Shown here: one piece after another, positions 1-6,340 of the stretch
Numbering within the stretch: position 1 is the stretch's first letter
How the letters are laid out: each line of letters begins with the position of its first letter
Assembly (NCBI GenBank): GCA_964354225.1
Contig: CAYGZC010000270.1
Coordinates: 1-21,289 of the forward strand
Direction of reading: 5' to 3'
DNA: 21,289 nt
Source: CAYGZC01 sp964354225
GTDB taxonomy: Bacteria; Bacteroidota; Ignavibacteria; UBA10030; SZUA-254
Program-made: the position numbers and the translations under genes
Notes under the pieces: generated by a model
Told to the model about the DNA's origin: nothing
The model's database searches: none
Seen by the model: the letters and a program-made list of their open reading frames with translations, nothing else

Positions 1-580
1 CAAATGTTTCTCCTCTTCGTGGTGATTCATGATTAAAAAGAATACCATTGCATGCAAAAATATTATACGACTCACGATAATTTACAGTTATCCAATAGGC
101 ATAAACCTTTGAGCAGCCGTAAGGACTGCGAGGATAGAAAGGAGTCGTTTCGTTTTGTGGGATTTCTTTTGCCATCCCAAACATTTCGCTTGATGATGCC
201 TGATAAAATTTTGTTTTTATGCCAGTTTCACGTATCGCCTCTAAAATTCTCACCGTTCCAATACCCGATACATCACCGGTATATTCCGGGATATCAAAGC
301 TGACCCGAACATGGCTCTGTGCTGCAAGATGATAGACCTCATCGGGTTTTAAATTATATAGCAGCTTGATAAGATTTGTTGAATCACTCATATCGCCGTA
401 GTGAAGGAAAAATTTCACTCCATTGACATGCGGATCGGTGTAAAGATGATTGATGCGACCCGTGTTGAAAGTGCTTGCACGACGCATAATTCCATGGACT
501 TCATATCCTTTGTTAAGCAAAAGTTCAGCAAGATATGAGCCATCTTGTCCGGTTATTCCTGTTATGAGTGCTTTGGGCAT
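1..580 (-). CDS. gmd: GDP-mannose 4,6-dehydratase, 5' part (cut by the left edge)
   Basis: Converts GDP-D-mannose to GDP-4-keto-6-deoxy-D-mannose, the entry point to GDP-fucose, GDP-rhamnose and GDP-perosamine; a cytosolic extended SDR enzyme. About 193 codons are present and the frame is open through base 1, so the C-terminal part lies outside the window. Visible: the NADP-binding motif GITGQDGSYL near residues 8-17, MRRAS at 32-36, HLAAQSHV after the third strand, the active-site stretch ASSSEMFG (Ser in place of the Thr usual in E. coli Gmd), the YxxxK signature PRSPYGCSK, and the diagnostic WITVNYRE and GILFNHESPRRGETF blocks. The ATG at 578-580 lies at the family's normal N-terminus (MPKALITG). 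No clear Shine-Dalgarno is seen; a short CTTC/GAAG hairpin directly precedes the start. It follows hepT after 34 nt on the same strand. The assignment to Gmd is firm; what the product becomes downstream cannot be told here. Confidence 0.95.
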   Translation of the reverse strand, partial: MPKALITGITGQDGSYLAELLLNKGYEVHGIMRRASTFNTGRINHLYTDPHVNGVKFFLHYGDMSDSTNLIKLLYNLKPDEVYHLAAQSHVRVSFDIPEYTGDVSGIGTVRILEAIRETGIKTKFYQASSSEMFGMAKEIPQNETTPFYPRSPYGCSKVYAYWITVNYRESYNIFACNGILFNHESPRRGETF

Positions 581-614
581 CTTCGTTGAAGATATGTAAT
601 GAAAATATTTTTTG

Positions 615-1028
615 CTAAAGTATTTTTTTTATTTGTTTACCAAACTCTTTTAAATCACCAATGTGCTCGATTAGAATATCATACAATTTCGCTCTATCGA
701 TTTCGAGATAATCGTGAACTAAAATGTTACGCAATCCAGCCATCGGTGCTATCTTTGCTGCAAATTCTGGTGAAAGAATCCCCTCCTTCCCCAAACGTTT
801 GAGCATATCAGGATAATCCACAATGCCATTGATATTTCGTTCTGCAAGAATGTGATTGCTAACATCTATGATTGATTGAATCGCAAGCTGAAGATAACGT
901 TCTACGTTCCCATAGATAAAAGGATCATCAAGAAAAGATTGTTTCGGATGTGAGCGAAGTTTCTCAAGAAGCTGCACATATTCGTTGAGCTTGCTTAAAC
1001 GCCTAATGATGATTTCCGATTTAACCAA
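615..1028 (-). CDS. hepT: HepT-like ribonuclease toxin (HEPN, DUF86)
   Basis: All-alpha HEPN protein of 137 aa, the toxin half of an MntA/HepT (type VII) toxin-antitoxin pair. The HEPN catalytic motif RX4HXY is intact as RNILVHDY (R100, H105, Y107). In characterised pairs HepT is an RNase and its motif Tyr is AMPylated by MntA, which silences it. The start is a TTG at 1026-1028: an AAGGA Shine-Dalgarno sits 7 nt upstream, and this start gives an 8-bp overlap with the end of mntA, so the two are translationally coupled. Its position inside a polysaccharide cluster is not explained by sugar chemistry; such pairs are often passengers or stabilisers of accessory regions (inference). Confidence 0.88.
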   Translation of the reverse strand: MVKSEIIIRRLSKLNEYVQLLEKLRSHPKQSFLDDPFIYGNVERYLQLAIQSIIDVSNHILAERNINGIVDYPDMLKRLGKEGILSPEFAAKIAPMAGLRNILVHDYLEIDRAKLYDILIEHIGDLKEFGKQIKKIL

Positions 1029-1473
1029 AGATTAATCCTTCATCAACGTGTTGCTTGAAGTACTCGTATTGAAGACGGCGGATTGGCTCGGAATCAAAGT
1101 ATTTATCAAGAACACGAGTTTCATAAGCAACCCTAATTTCTGAATCTCGTTCAAATACAAGATTACGCGAAAAAACCACATGATACGATAAAATGATGTC
1201 AGCTTGATTTAAAATGATAACATCGACTTCATCTGTTTTTAATATATGAACGAGATCCGATATAAGACCAAGCTGAATATCGAAATATTGATTCTTTGGT
1301 ATCTCCTTTTTAAGAAATACAGCAATATCGACATCACTCATCGGTTTTTCTTTTCCTGTGCCGTATGATCCGAACACGTAAGCAAATTCGATGTCGGAGC
1401 GTTGAGAGAAGAACTTCGTCAACTCCGGAAAGAGTTTTCTGACATCATGCGTTATTTGGGAAAAACGTATCAT
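1021..1473 (-). CDS. mntA: MntA-like nucleotidyltransferase antitoxin
   Basis: Minimal nucleotidyltransferase of 150 aa, partner of HepT. The GSX10DXD signature is exact: GSYGTGKEKPMSDVD at residues 35-49 (G35, S36, D47, D49). A third acidic residue is available at D84 in DEVDVIIL. In the known family MntA transfers AMP from ATP to the tyrosine of the HepT RX4HXY motif. The gene comes first in the pair and overlaps hepT by 8 bp. Upstream are a possible extended -10 promoter and a 12-bp perfect palindrome only 3 nt from the ATG, so the pair may have its own promoter and control site. I see no Shine-Dalgarno. The family call is strong; the partner modification is inferred from family knowledge. 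Confidence 0.88.
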   Translation of the reverse strand: MIRFSQITHDVRKLFPELTKFFSQRSDIEFAYVFGSYGTGKEKPMSDVDIAVFLKKEIPKNQYFDIQLGLISDLVHILKTDEVDVIILNQADIILSYHVVFSRNLVFERDSEIRVAYETRVLDKYFDSEPIRRLQYEYFKQHVDEGLIFG

Positions 1474-1476
1474 TTT

Positions 1477-1488
1477 CTGAAATTTCAG
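1477..1488. promoter_or_regulatory. 12-bp palindrome at the mntA start (possible operator)
   Basis: CTGAAATTTCAG is a perfect 12-bp palindrome. It is 3 nt upstream of the mntA ATG, covering the place where a ribosome site would be. An overlapping smaller symmetry, TCAGTCTGA, follows on the plus strand. The position suits autoregulation by the toxin-antitoxin complex or a translational control element, but a palindrome this short in AT-rich DNA can also arise by chance. Confidence 0.35.
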
Positions 1489-1523
1489 TCTGAGATAATA
1501 TAAAGAAAACTGAATTAAATTGC

Positions 1524-1550
1524 TTTATACCAGTAACTATTTTCGGACAA
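1524..1550 (-). promoter_or_regulatory. Possible promoter for mntA-hepT
   Basis: On the minus strand an extended -10, TGGTATAAA (the TATAAA box at 1524-1529, five of six to consensus, preceded by TG one base away), lies 15 nt downstream of a weak -35 TTGTCC at 1545-1550. It is in the 103-bp gap before mntA, one of the few gaps in the cluster wide enough for a promoter. The spacing is short, so the extended -10 carries most of the support. Confidence 0.35.
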
Positions 1551-1576
1551 GAATGTTTTTTGTATTTTTCCAACAC

Positions 1577-2317
1577 TTATATGATTTCTTGATATTTAAC
1601 TTTCTTAAAAATACTAAGATTGCCACCGATAGTCGCATCAAGAATTTCCCGTCTATCTGCTTCAAAATATTGTTTTGCTAATCGATAAGCATGCTCAGAA
1701 GTTGCAAGATCGGGTAATTGCCAGCGCACACCTTTTCCAAAGTACTGCGGGTCAAAATGATCAGGATCATCTCCAATTGAAGTGACAAGCTGATGTGCAT
1801 TACCATGTGATTGGAACGAATGATCGACACCAATTAGAATGACTTTACGGAATCCCATGAAATAGGCAAGTTGCATCGCAACATAGGTAACAGTTGCCCC
1901 ATCCCATATCGATTTAAAGATTGGATTCTTTGAGAAGCTGGGTTTCATCCCAGGGCGTATGAAAATAATGTCCTCCTTATTAGGAACCGATTTGCGATAG
2001 TACCAATTGATAAATTTTTGTGATGGCACGACCGTTAATTCGCTCGAAAATTGTTCTATCACGAATCGATTAGTAGCAATCAGATGTGTTGTGGCAAATC
2101 CAATTTTTGGGAAAAGAAGATAGATACGATTCAAACCAAAAGTTATTTCCTTTTTGAGCGGAGATAAATCCATATCGCGCAAACTCGGGCCGTTACCAAT
2201 AATGAAGCATCTTTCCCTTCGATAAAGATTATGATAAGCACGAAGTTTTAACAGGCTGTGAAAATAGAGCGGGAGGTCTTTTAATGACCGAAATGTTTGA
2301 ACAAGAGAAATACTCAT
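1577..2317 (-). CDS. DUF115 / Maf-like putative glycosyltransferase (PF01973)
   Basis: A 246-aa protein with the PF01973 (MptE-like/DUF115) signature: RCFIIGNGPSL with GNGPSL at 41-46, then GLNRIYLLFP, DGATVTYVAMQLAYFMGF, and GVDHSF at 163-168. This fold is shared by the archaeal pterin pyrophosphokinase MptE and by the central domain of Maf flagellin glycosyltransferases, which resembles GT42 (CST-type) sialyltransferases and uses CMP-activated nonulosonic acids. I infer a transferase role here because the gene sits 25 nt after the SDR gene of a cassette containing a CMP-sugar synthetase, and because the C-terminal domain of the giant protein at 8149-12741 is a clear paralogue (shared FGKGV+WQ and PDL..SE.AYR.AK blocks, ILDAT+GG near the end). 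There is no signal peptide or membrane segment, so it should act in the cytosol. The ATG at 2315-2317 lacks an obvious Shine-Dalgarno. The donor is not proven. Confidence 0.75.
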   Translation of the reverse strand: MSISLVQTFRSLKDLPLYFHSLLKLRAYHNLYRRERCFIIGNGPSLRDMDLSPLKKEITFGLNRIYLLFPKIGFATTHLIATNRFVIEQFSSELTVVPSQKFINWYYRKSVPNKEDIIFIRPGMKPSFSKNPIFKSIWDGATVTYVAMQLAYFMGFRKVILIGVDHSFQSHGNAHQLVTSIGDDPDHFDPQYFGKGVRWQLPDLATSEHAYRLAKQYFEADRREILDATIGGNLSIFKKVKYQEII

Positions 2318-2342
2318 AAATAATATAATGCAAACAGAGAGC

Positions 2343-3092
2343 TTATTCCGTACTCAACCTTGCAGTTGCGCCTCCATCAACTATCACTGCCTGTCCCGTC
2401 ATGAACGATGAAAGTTTATTATCCGCAAGGAAGAGAATTGCCTGAGCTATCTCTTCTGGTTGACCCACTCTTCCCAGAACATGTTTTTTACCCAGTCCAC
2501 GAACTAGCTCGTCGAGTGAGCTACCTTTGATATGTCCGCGTGATAACCCCGCATGCAGCATTGGTGTTTCAACCGCCCCAGGTAAGATGGCGTTGACTCG
2601 AACACCATCCTTTCCAAATTCCAATGCCATCGCACGTGTCAGTGCAAGTAAAGCACCTTTGCTTGCCGCGTATGCCGCAACCCCGGGAGAGGTTACAAGA
2701 GCATGGACAGAGCTTACATTTACAATTGACCCTTTTGCTTTCTTTAACATCGGATAAGCTTGCCGAACGGCAAGGAAGGCAGATCGTACGTTCGATACCA
2801 TTGTTGCATCCCAATCCTCGGTGGTAGTCTTTAAAATCGGTTTACAGATTTGAAGTCCGGCATTATTCACGAGTGAATTCAATCTACCTTCTTTTTTTGT
2901 GACTTCATCAAAAATATATTTCGACATGTCGGGATCGGAAATATCACCGCAGATAAAATGATCGACACCAACCAGTTTATTCACCTTTCTGCGATCGACC
3001 CCTACAACTCGCCAGCCCGCTTTGAAAAATACGCGCGCGGTCGCATTACCGATTCCACCCGCCGCACCTGTAATGAGAACAACCCGTTTCAT
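2343..3092 (-). CDS. Short-chain dehydrogenase/reductase (SDR)
   Basis: Classical SDR of 249 aa, the usual family length. Cofactor motif TGAAGGIG at 8-15, with Asp33 after the second strand, which favours NAD over NADP. NNAG at 76-79, catalytic tetrad N101, S128, Y141, K145 (YAASK), and a C-terminal MTGQAVIVDGG block typical of the FabG-like subgroup. It should oxidise or reduce an alcohol/ketone on a cytosolic intermediate. The ATG overlaps the stop of the hydroxyacid dehydrogenase gene by 4 bp (ATGA), so it is translationally coupled to it. Its context (CMP-sugar synthetase, hydroxyacid dehydrogenase, cyclase) suggests a step in building or tailoring an acidic sugar; SDRs such as PtmA occur in legionaminic acid pathways, but I cannot fix the substrate. 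The family call is firm, the function open. Confidence 0.92.
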   Translation of the reverse strand: MKRVVLITGAAGGIGNATARVFFKAGWRVVGVDRRKVNKLVGVDHFICGDISDPDMSKYIFDEVTKKEGRLNSLVNNAGLQICKPILKTTTEDWDATMVSNVRSAFLAVRQAYPMLKKAKGSIVNVSSVHALVTSPGVAAYAASKGALLALTRAMALEFGKDGVRVNAILPGAVETPMLHAGLSRGHIKGSSLDELVRGLGKKHVLGRVGQPEEIAQAILFLADNKLSSFMTGQAVIVDGGATARLSTE

Positions 3093-4033
3093 TGTTTACT
3101 CCTTTGAAGTTCTTCCAATAAATTCTTGACAGTATTTTGATGCACATGCTCCCACGCTGCTGGACTGCTATTCGCGTTATGCGGAGCGAGTAAGACGTTG
3201 GACATTTTTAAGAGCGGACTCTCATCGTGTAACGGTTCATCTTCGAATACATCCAAAGCAGCACCGGCAATCCACTTCGTCTCCAAGGCACGCACCAGAG
3301 CTTGTTCGTGTATGACTGGACCACGCGCAGTATTCATAACGATTGCAGCAGATTTCATGAGATTGAAATCACGGTCATCAAGCAGATGAAAACTCGTTGG
3401 ATTCAAATCGCAATTCATACTGATAAAATCAGCCTGCCGAAGAAGTTCGTCCTTTGCAACCATCCGGAGACCTGTACTTTTCAGAAAATCTTCAGGCATC
3501 TCGTTAATATCATTCCCGATCACCGTCATTCCAAATCCGAGAGCACGGCGAACGACAACTTTTCCAACATTACCGACACCGATTACACCAAGAGTACATT
3601 CACACAACGCACGGCTGGGTATTTTCCGCCATATCCCTTCTCGCATCTCCCTATCCATCCAGGGAATTTGACGCGCAAAACATAACATGTAGCCGATAAC
3701 TGAATCCGCAACCGCTTCACTGAATGCGTTCGGCGTATTCCGCACAGCGATCCCTAATTTCTTGCAGGTTATCTGATCGATGGAATCGATTCCTGTTCCC
3801 CATTTGGAAATTACTTTAAGCTTTTTTGCTTTCTGTAAAACTTTCTCGGTAAATCTATCATCGCCACCAATAATCCCATCAATATCTTCAATGTAGTGAA
3901 GTAATTCTTCTTCGGTACAACGCTCCTTGACCGGAGGAACGATAATCTCAATACCATTCTCATCAAAGATTCGCTTGAACCGACCTATGACCGGCTGGAA
4001 ATACGGTGCAGTGATTAGAACTTTATATTTCAT
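3089..4033 (-). CDS. NAD-dependent D-2-hydroxyacid dehydrogenase (SerA-like)
   Basis: A 314-aa member of the D-isomer-specific 2-hydroxyacid dehydrogenases. The Rossmann motif GVGNVG is at 152-157, with an Asp (D175, in IGND) at the end of the next strand, indicating NAD. The catalytic triad is complete: R237 in NTARGPV, E264 in DVFEDEP, H285 in LAPHNA. The length matches the short phosphoglycerate dehydrogenase type without an ACT regulatory domain, so allosteric serine control is not expected. It interconverts a 2-hydroxy acid and a 2-keto acid. Both ends overlap neighbours by 4 bp. Being locked between a cytidylyltransferase and an SDR argues against a housekeeping role in serine synthesis and for a role in a sugar-acid pathway (inference). 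The substrate could be a glycerate or a longer aldonic/ulosonic acid. Confidence 0.9.
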   Translation of the reverse strand: MKYKVLITAPYFQPVIGRFKRIFDENGIEIIVPPVKERCTEEELLHYIEDIDGIIGGDDRFTEKVLQKAKKLKVISKWGTGIDSIDQITCKKLGIAVRNTPNAFSEAVADSVIGYMLCFARQIPWMDREMREGIWRKIPSRALCECTLGVIGVGNVGKVVVRRALGFGMTVIGNDINEMPEDFLKSTGLRMVAKDELLRQADFISMNCDLNPTSFHLLDDRDFNLMKSAAIVMNTARGPVIHEQALVRALETKWIAGAALDVFEDEPLHDESPLLKMSNVLLAPHNANSSPAAWEHVHQNTVKNLLEELQRSKQ

Positions 4034-4707
4034 AAATTATTTTTTCTTGCAATGAATAGAGATTCAGCAATTTTAAACTGGATTTCTTCATCGATGTCCC
4101 ACGCTTCGATGCGGTCGATCTCGAACATAAGCGGACGATGACCTATTCTGTTTTTTCTTTCCTGAAGAATTTGTTTTGTGAAAATATACAAACAAGAATT
4201 CTCTTCATAGATTGGCGGCAAATCCTGCGTACGCAATAAGACATTCGGGTCATGGTTTATCGCTTTTGAATCTTTATCCCACAACCTGCTTTGAATCCGT
4301 GTAACGGAAAAAAGTGAATCATGCTTCAGTTGGTTCTCAAGGAACTGCTTGATTGCTCTATCGATTGTACTACTCTGAATAAGTGGATTCGTGCTGTGGG
4401 TTTGAAGATAATAATCAGCAGAAATTTGTTTTACATCGTTAAGGAGAATATCGTTCATTGGAATATTTCCGTTACGTAAATTCTGAGGCCGCTCGTAGAG
4501 CATCACAGTTGGGAAATTTTTCTTGGCATCCTCCATAACGACTGGGCTGTCTGTATCTATCATGATTTCGGAAATTTGTGCACAATTGAGCAAGTTCTCG
4601 ATAACATGACGGTACAACGGTTTTCCAGCAAATAGACGGAAGTTTTTCCCCGATACACGCTCACTGTGATGACGCATCGGAACGAGGGCAACGATTCGAG
4701 GACTCAT
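4030..4707 (-). CDS. NeuA-like CMP-sugar synthetase (acylneuraminate cytidylyltransferase family)
   Basis: A 225-aa nucleotidyltransferase that should couple CTP to the anomeric hydroxyl of a keto-sugar acid, giving CMP-sugar and pyrophosphate. The N-terminal nucleotide loop reads VPMRHHSERVSGKNFR (residues 9-24), a variant of the NeuA loop. Further blocks: GKPLYRHVIENLL (28-40), DTDSPVVMEDA (51-61), the base-contacting QTHSTNPL (102-109), SVTRIQSRLW (134-143), LLRTQDLPPIYEENSCLYIF (157-176) and the C-terminal metal-site region FEIDRIEAWDIDEE (195-208). This is a distinct NeuA subfamily rather than a canonical sialic acid CMP-synthetase, and no NeuB or NeuC homologue is in the window, so I leave the gene symbol empty. 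Start ATG at 4705-4707, with a 4-bp overlap with the cyclase upstream and the dehydrogenase downstream. It is the key gene linking the cassette to CMP-activated donors. Confidence 0.88.
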   Translation of the reverse strand: MSPRIVALVPMRHHSERVSGKNFRLFAGKPLYRHVIENLLNCAQISEIMIDTDSPVVMEDAKKNFPTVMLYERPQNLRNGNIPMNDILLNDVKQISADYYLQTHSTNPLIQSSTIDRAIKQFLENQLKHDSLFSVTRIQSRLWDKDSKAINHDPNVLLRTQDLPPIYEENSCLYIFTKQILQERKNRIGHRPLMFEIDRIEAWDIDEEIQFKIAESLFIARKNNL

Positions 4708-5345
4708 CTTTGTATTCTCCGTAAAACAGCGCGTGCAGGTGAACCCTCCGAGCCGACAATCCGAAGAGGAAGGCAGATCAATTCATAAACCCCCTCCTCC
4801 ACACCGGTTAAATCCAAACCTTCAACGATAATAATATCCTTCCTGAGCATAATATTGTGTGTTTCCATACTTTCACCAAATTGTTGGATAGAAAGATAAT
4901 CAATTCCAACTAATTGGATATCATGGTTTACGATCCACTCAGCACCATCAATTGTAAGTGCAACAAAATCCTTTTTAAACTCATTGTCTTTCTTCTCCCA
5001 AATCTTCGAGTTGCGGGTGTGAAATAGAAGTCGTTTGGTTTCTTTAGGTATCGGATGACTCTCAAGAGATTTCGCTGTAATTTCAGTAACATCGGGAAGA
5101 TATGCAACGAAAGCTGTACCGATGAGTACACCGAGCGGTAATTGATCGACAGTCATACCATTTGGCAGCGAATGCCACGGTGCATCGATATGTGTGCCGA
5201 TGTGAACATCGGTATCGATCCACGAATTATTTGCCGGATCCCCTTTCGACATTTCCATAGTTCTCGAAAGACGAAATCCCGCACTTCCGGGCCAACAAAC
5301 CATACCGGTTTTTAGCGGTATTGAAATATCAATCAGGTTACTCAA
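4704..5345 (-). CDS. Cyclase family metal-dependent hydrolase (PF04199, kynurenine-formamidase-like)
   Basis: A 213-aa member of the cyclase/kynurenine formamidase family, with the metal-binding signature HxGTHxDxPxH intact: H48, G50, T51, H52, D54, P56, H58 (VHIGTHIDAPWH). GIDYLSIQ near 147-154, H163 and E175 are candidate further active-site residues. Known members hydrolyse N-formyl amides, isatin or lactone-like rings with Mn or Zn; here a lactone or cyclic amide of a sugar acid is a reasonable but unproven substrate. The start is a TTG (5343-5345) overlapping the TGA of the preceding GT2 gene as TTGA; a GAGG Shine-Dalgarno 7 nt upstream supports it and makes the gene part of the overlap chain. 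Nothing nearby suggests tryptophan catabolism, so a classical KynB role is unlikely. Confidence 0.85.
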   Translation of the reverse strand: MSNLIDISIPLKTGMVCWPGSAGFRLSRTMEMSKGDPANNSWIDTDVHIGTHIDAPWHSLPNGMTVDQLPLGVLIGTAFVAYLPDVTEITAKSLESHPIPKETKRLLFHTRNSKIWEKKDNEFKKDFVALTIDGAEWIVNHDIQLVGIDYLSIQQFGESMETHNIMLRKDIIIVEGLDLTGVEEGVYELICLPLRIVGSEGSPARAVLRRIQR

Positions 5346-6340
5346 CTTTTTACCTCAGTATGGTGAGTTGAATAATCAATTAACTGTTTTGGATCTTTCT
5401 CTATTGGCTGATGATCGCGTTTTGCCATTTCGTTCGGATAATAGAACGTTTGTTTCAATCGGCTTGCAACCGTTCCTTGATAAGCGAATCCGCGATATGT
5501 TCCCCAAAACTGCATGAAACGGAATTCAGGAATCTCTCTAAGATTTTTTAAAAGCACACCATCGTGCCATGCATGATAGTAATCGGTAAGAACATTTGAG
5601 AAGAAAATACGAAAAAAGTCGTAAAAATGAAAACGCTCTTCAGGAAATATTTTCTTCAAAGCGATTGCCTCACGCCGGTAGCGGTTGTACAACCGCTTAG
5701 GTGTTTCATCATGAACATGGATAATTGTTGCATCGGCAACATAAGAGATGTGATAACCGAGGTCGATTGCCTTCTTGGCAAAGTCGAGATCTTCTAAGCC
5801 GGTCAGCTCTTCATTATAATGTAAGCGTTCCCATGTATCCTTTCTGATTGACGCGTTTGCATTGTTACAGAATGGATGTGATTGGTGTAAGTTAGATTTT
5901 TCAGGGTACCACCGTGCAAACACCTGATGCTCTGAATACTTAGTTAGGTCATTACCTCGTTGTTTCCCATAAACGAGAACGATATTCGAATCCTGAAACG
6001 GTAAAAGCATTTTTTCAAGCCAGTCTTTCGCGAGAGGGTAAACGTGACCGCTAACAATGACGATAAATTCCCCGCTTGCCGCGGCACAACCGACATTCAG
6101 CGAATGACCGAAGGAAAATTCCTCCGGTTTAATTGTAATAATTTTCACCGGATACCGAGATGCTATTGCTAAGGTTGCATCTGTTGATCCAGAGTCGACT
6201 ACCATGACCTCAACATCCTTTACGGTTTGCTGCCCAATTCCGGTAAGGAGCTTCCCTATATGCTGCTCCTCATTATGACACCGAATGACAATTGAACATG
6301 AATTCTGAGAGGGCATCGTGATAAATGTTATCCTTTCCAT
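5342..6340 (-). CDS. Family 2 glycosyltransferase
   Basis: A GT-A glycosyltransferase of 332 aa. The GT2 domain begins at CSIVIRCHNEEQHI (15-28) and has the nucleotide-binding VVDSGSTDAT (47-56). At the DxD position it reads VSGHVYP (96-102), as in the rhamnosyltransferase-like GT2 subgroup where the second acid is not conserved. HPFCNNANASIRKDTW (155-170) and the acidic GLEDLDFAKKA (181-191) form the acceptor side, and HVHDETPKRLYNRYRREA (208-225) follows. No membrane helices are evident, so it works on the cytosolic face. The ATG at 6338-6340 overlaps the upstream methyltransferase gene by 13 bp; a second ATG eight codons in (MPSQNS) would remove the overlap, and neither has a good Shine-Dalgarno. 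It is the first gene of the five-gene overlap chain. Donor and acceptor are unknown. Confidence 0.9.
   Translation of the reverse strand: MERITFITMPSQNSCSIVIRCHNEEQHIGKLLTGIGQQTVKDVEVMVVDSGSTDATLAIASRYPVKIITIKPEEFSFGHSLNVGCAAASGEFIVIVSGHVYPLAKDWLEKMLLPFQDSNIVLVYGKQRGNDLTKYSEHQVFARWYPEKSNLHQSHPFCNNANASIRKDTWERLHYNEELTGLEDLDFAKKAIDLGYHISYVADATIIHVHDETPKRLYNRYRREAIALKKIFPEERFHFYDFFRIFFSNVLTDYYHAWHDGVLLKNLREIPEFRFMQFWGTYRGFAYQGTVASRLKQTFYYPNEMAKRDHQPIEKDPKQLIDYSTHHTEVKS

Noticed and set aside
52..303. A plus-strand open frame near the left edge
   Set aside because: Antisense to gmd, which is unmistakable on the minus strand and remains open to base 1.
1577..2317. 6-hydroxymethylpterin pyrophosphokinase (MptE) function
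   Set aside because: The domain family shares the name, but the glycan and CMP-sugar context fits the Maf/sialyltransferase-like branch better; no pterin genes are nearby.
3302..3685. A 127-codon plus-strand open frame
   Set aside because: Antisense to the catalytic and Rossmann region of the hydroxyacid dehydrogenase; no domain or ribosome site.
3089..4033. Housekeeping SerA for serine biosynthesis
   Set aside because: No ACT domain, no ser genes nearby, and 4-bp overlaps with sugar-nucleotide genes on both sides.
4030..4707. Calling the cytidylyltransferase a true sialic acid synthetase (neuA)
   Set aside because: The nucleotide loop differs from canonical NeuA, and no neuB/neuC is present; the substrate is left open.
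4704..5345. Kynurenine formamidase in tryptophan breakdown
   Set aside because: Family membership is clear but there is no kynurenine pathway gene in sight and the gene is locked into a sugar operon by overlaps at both ends.
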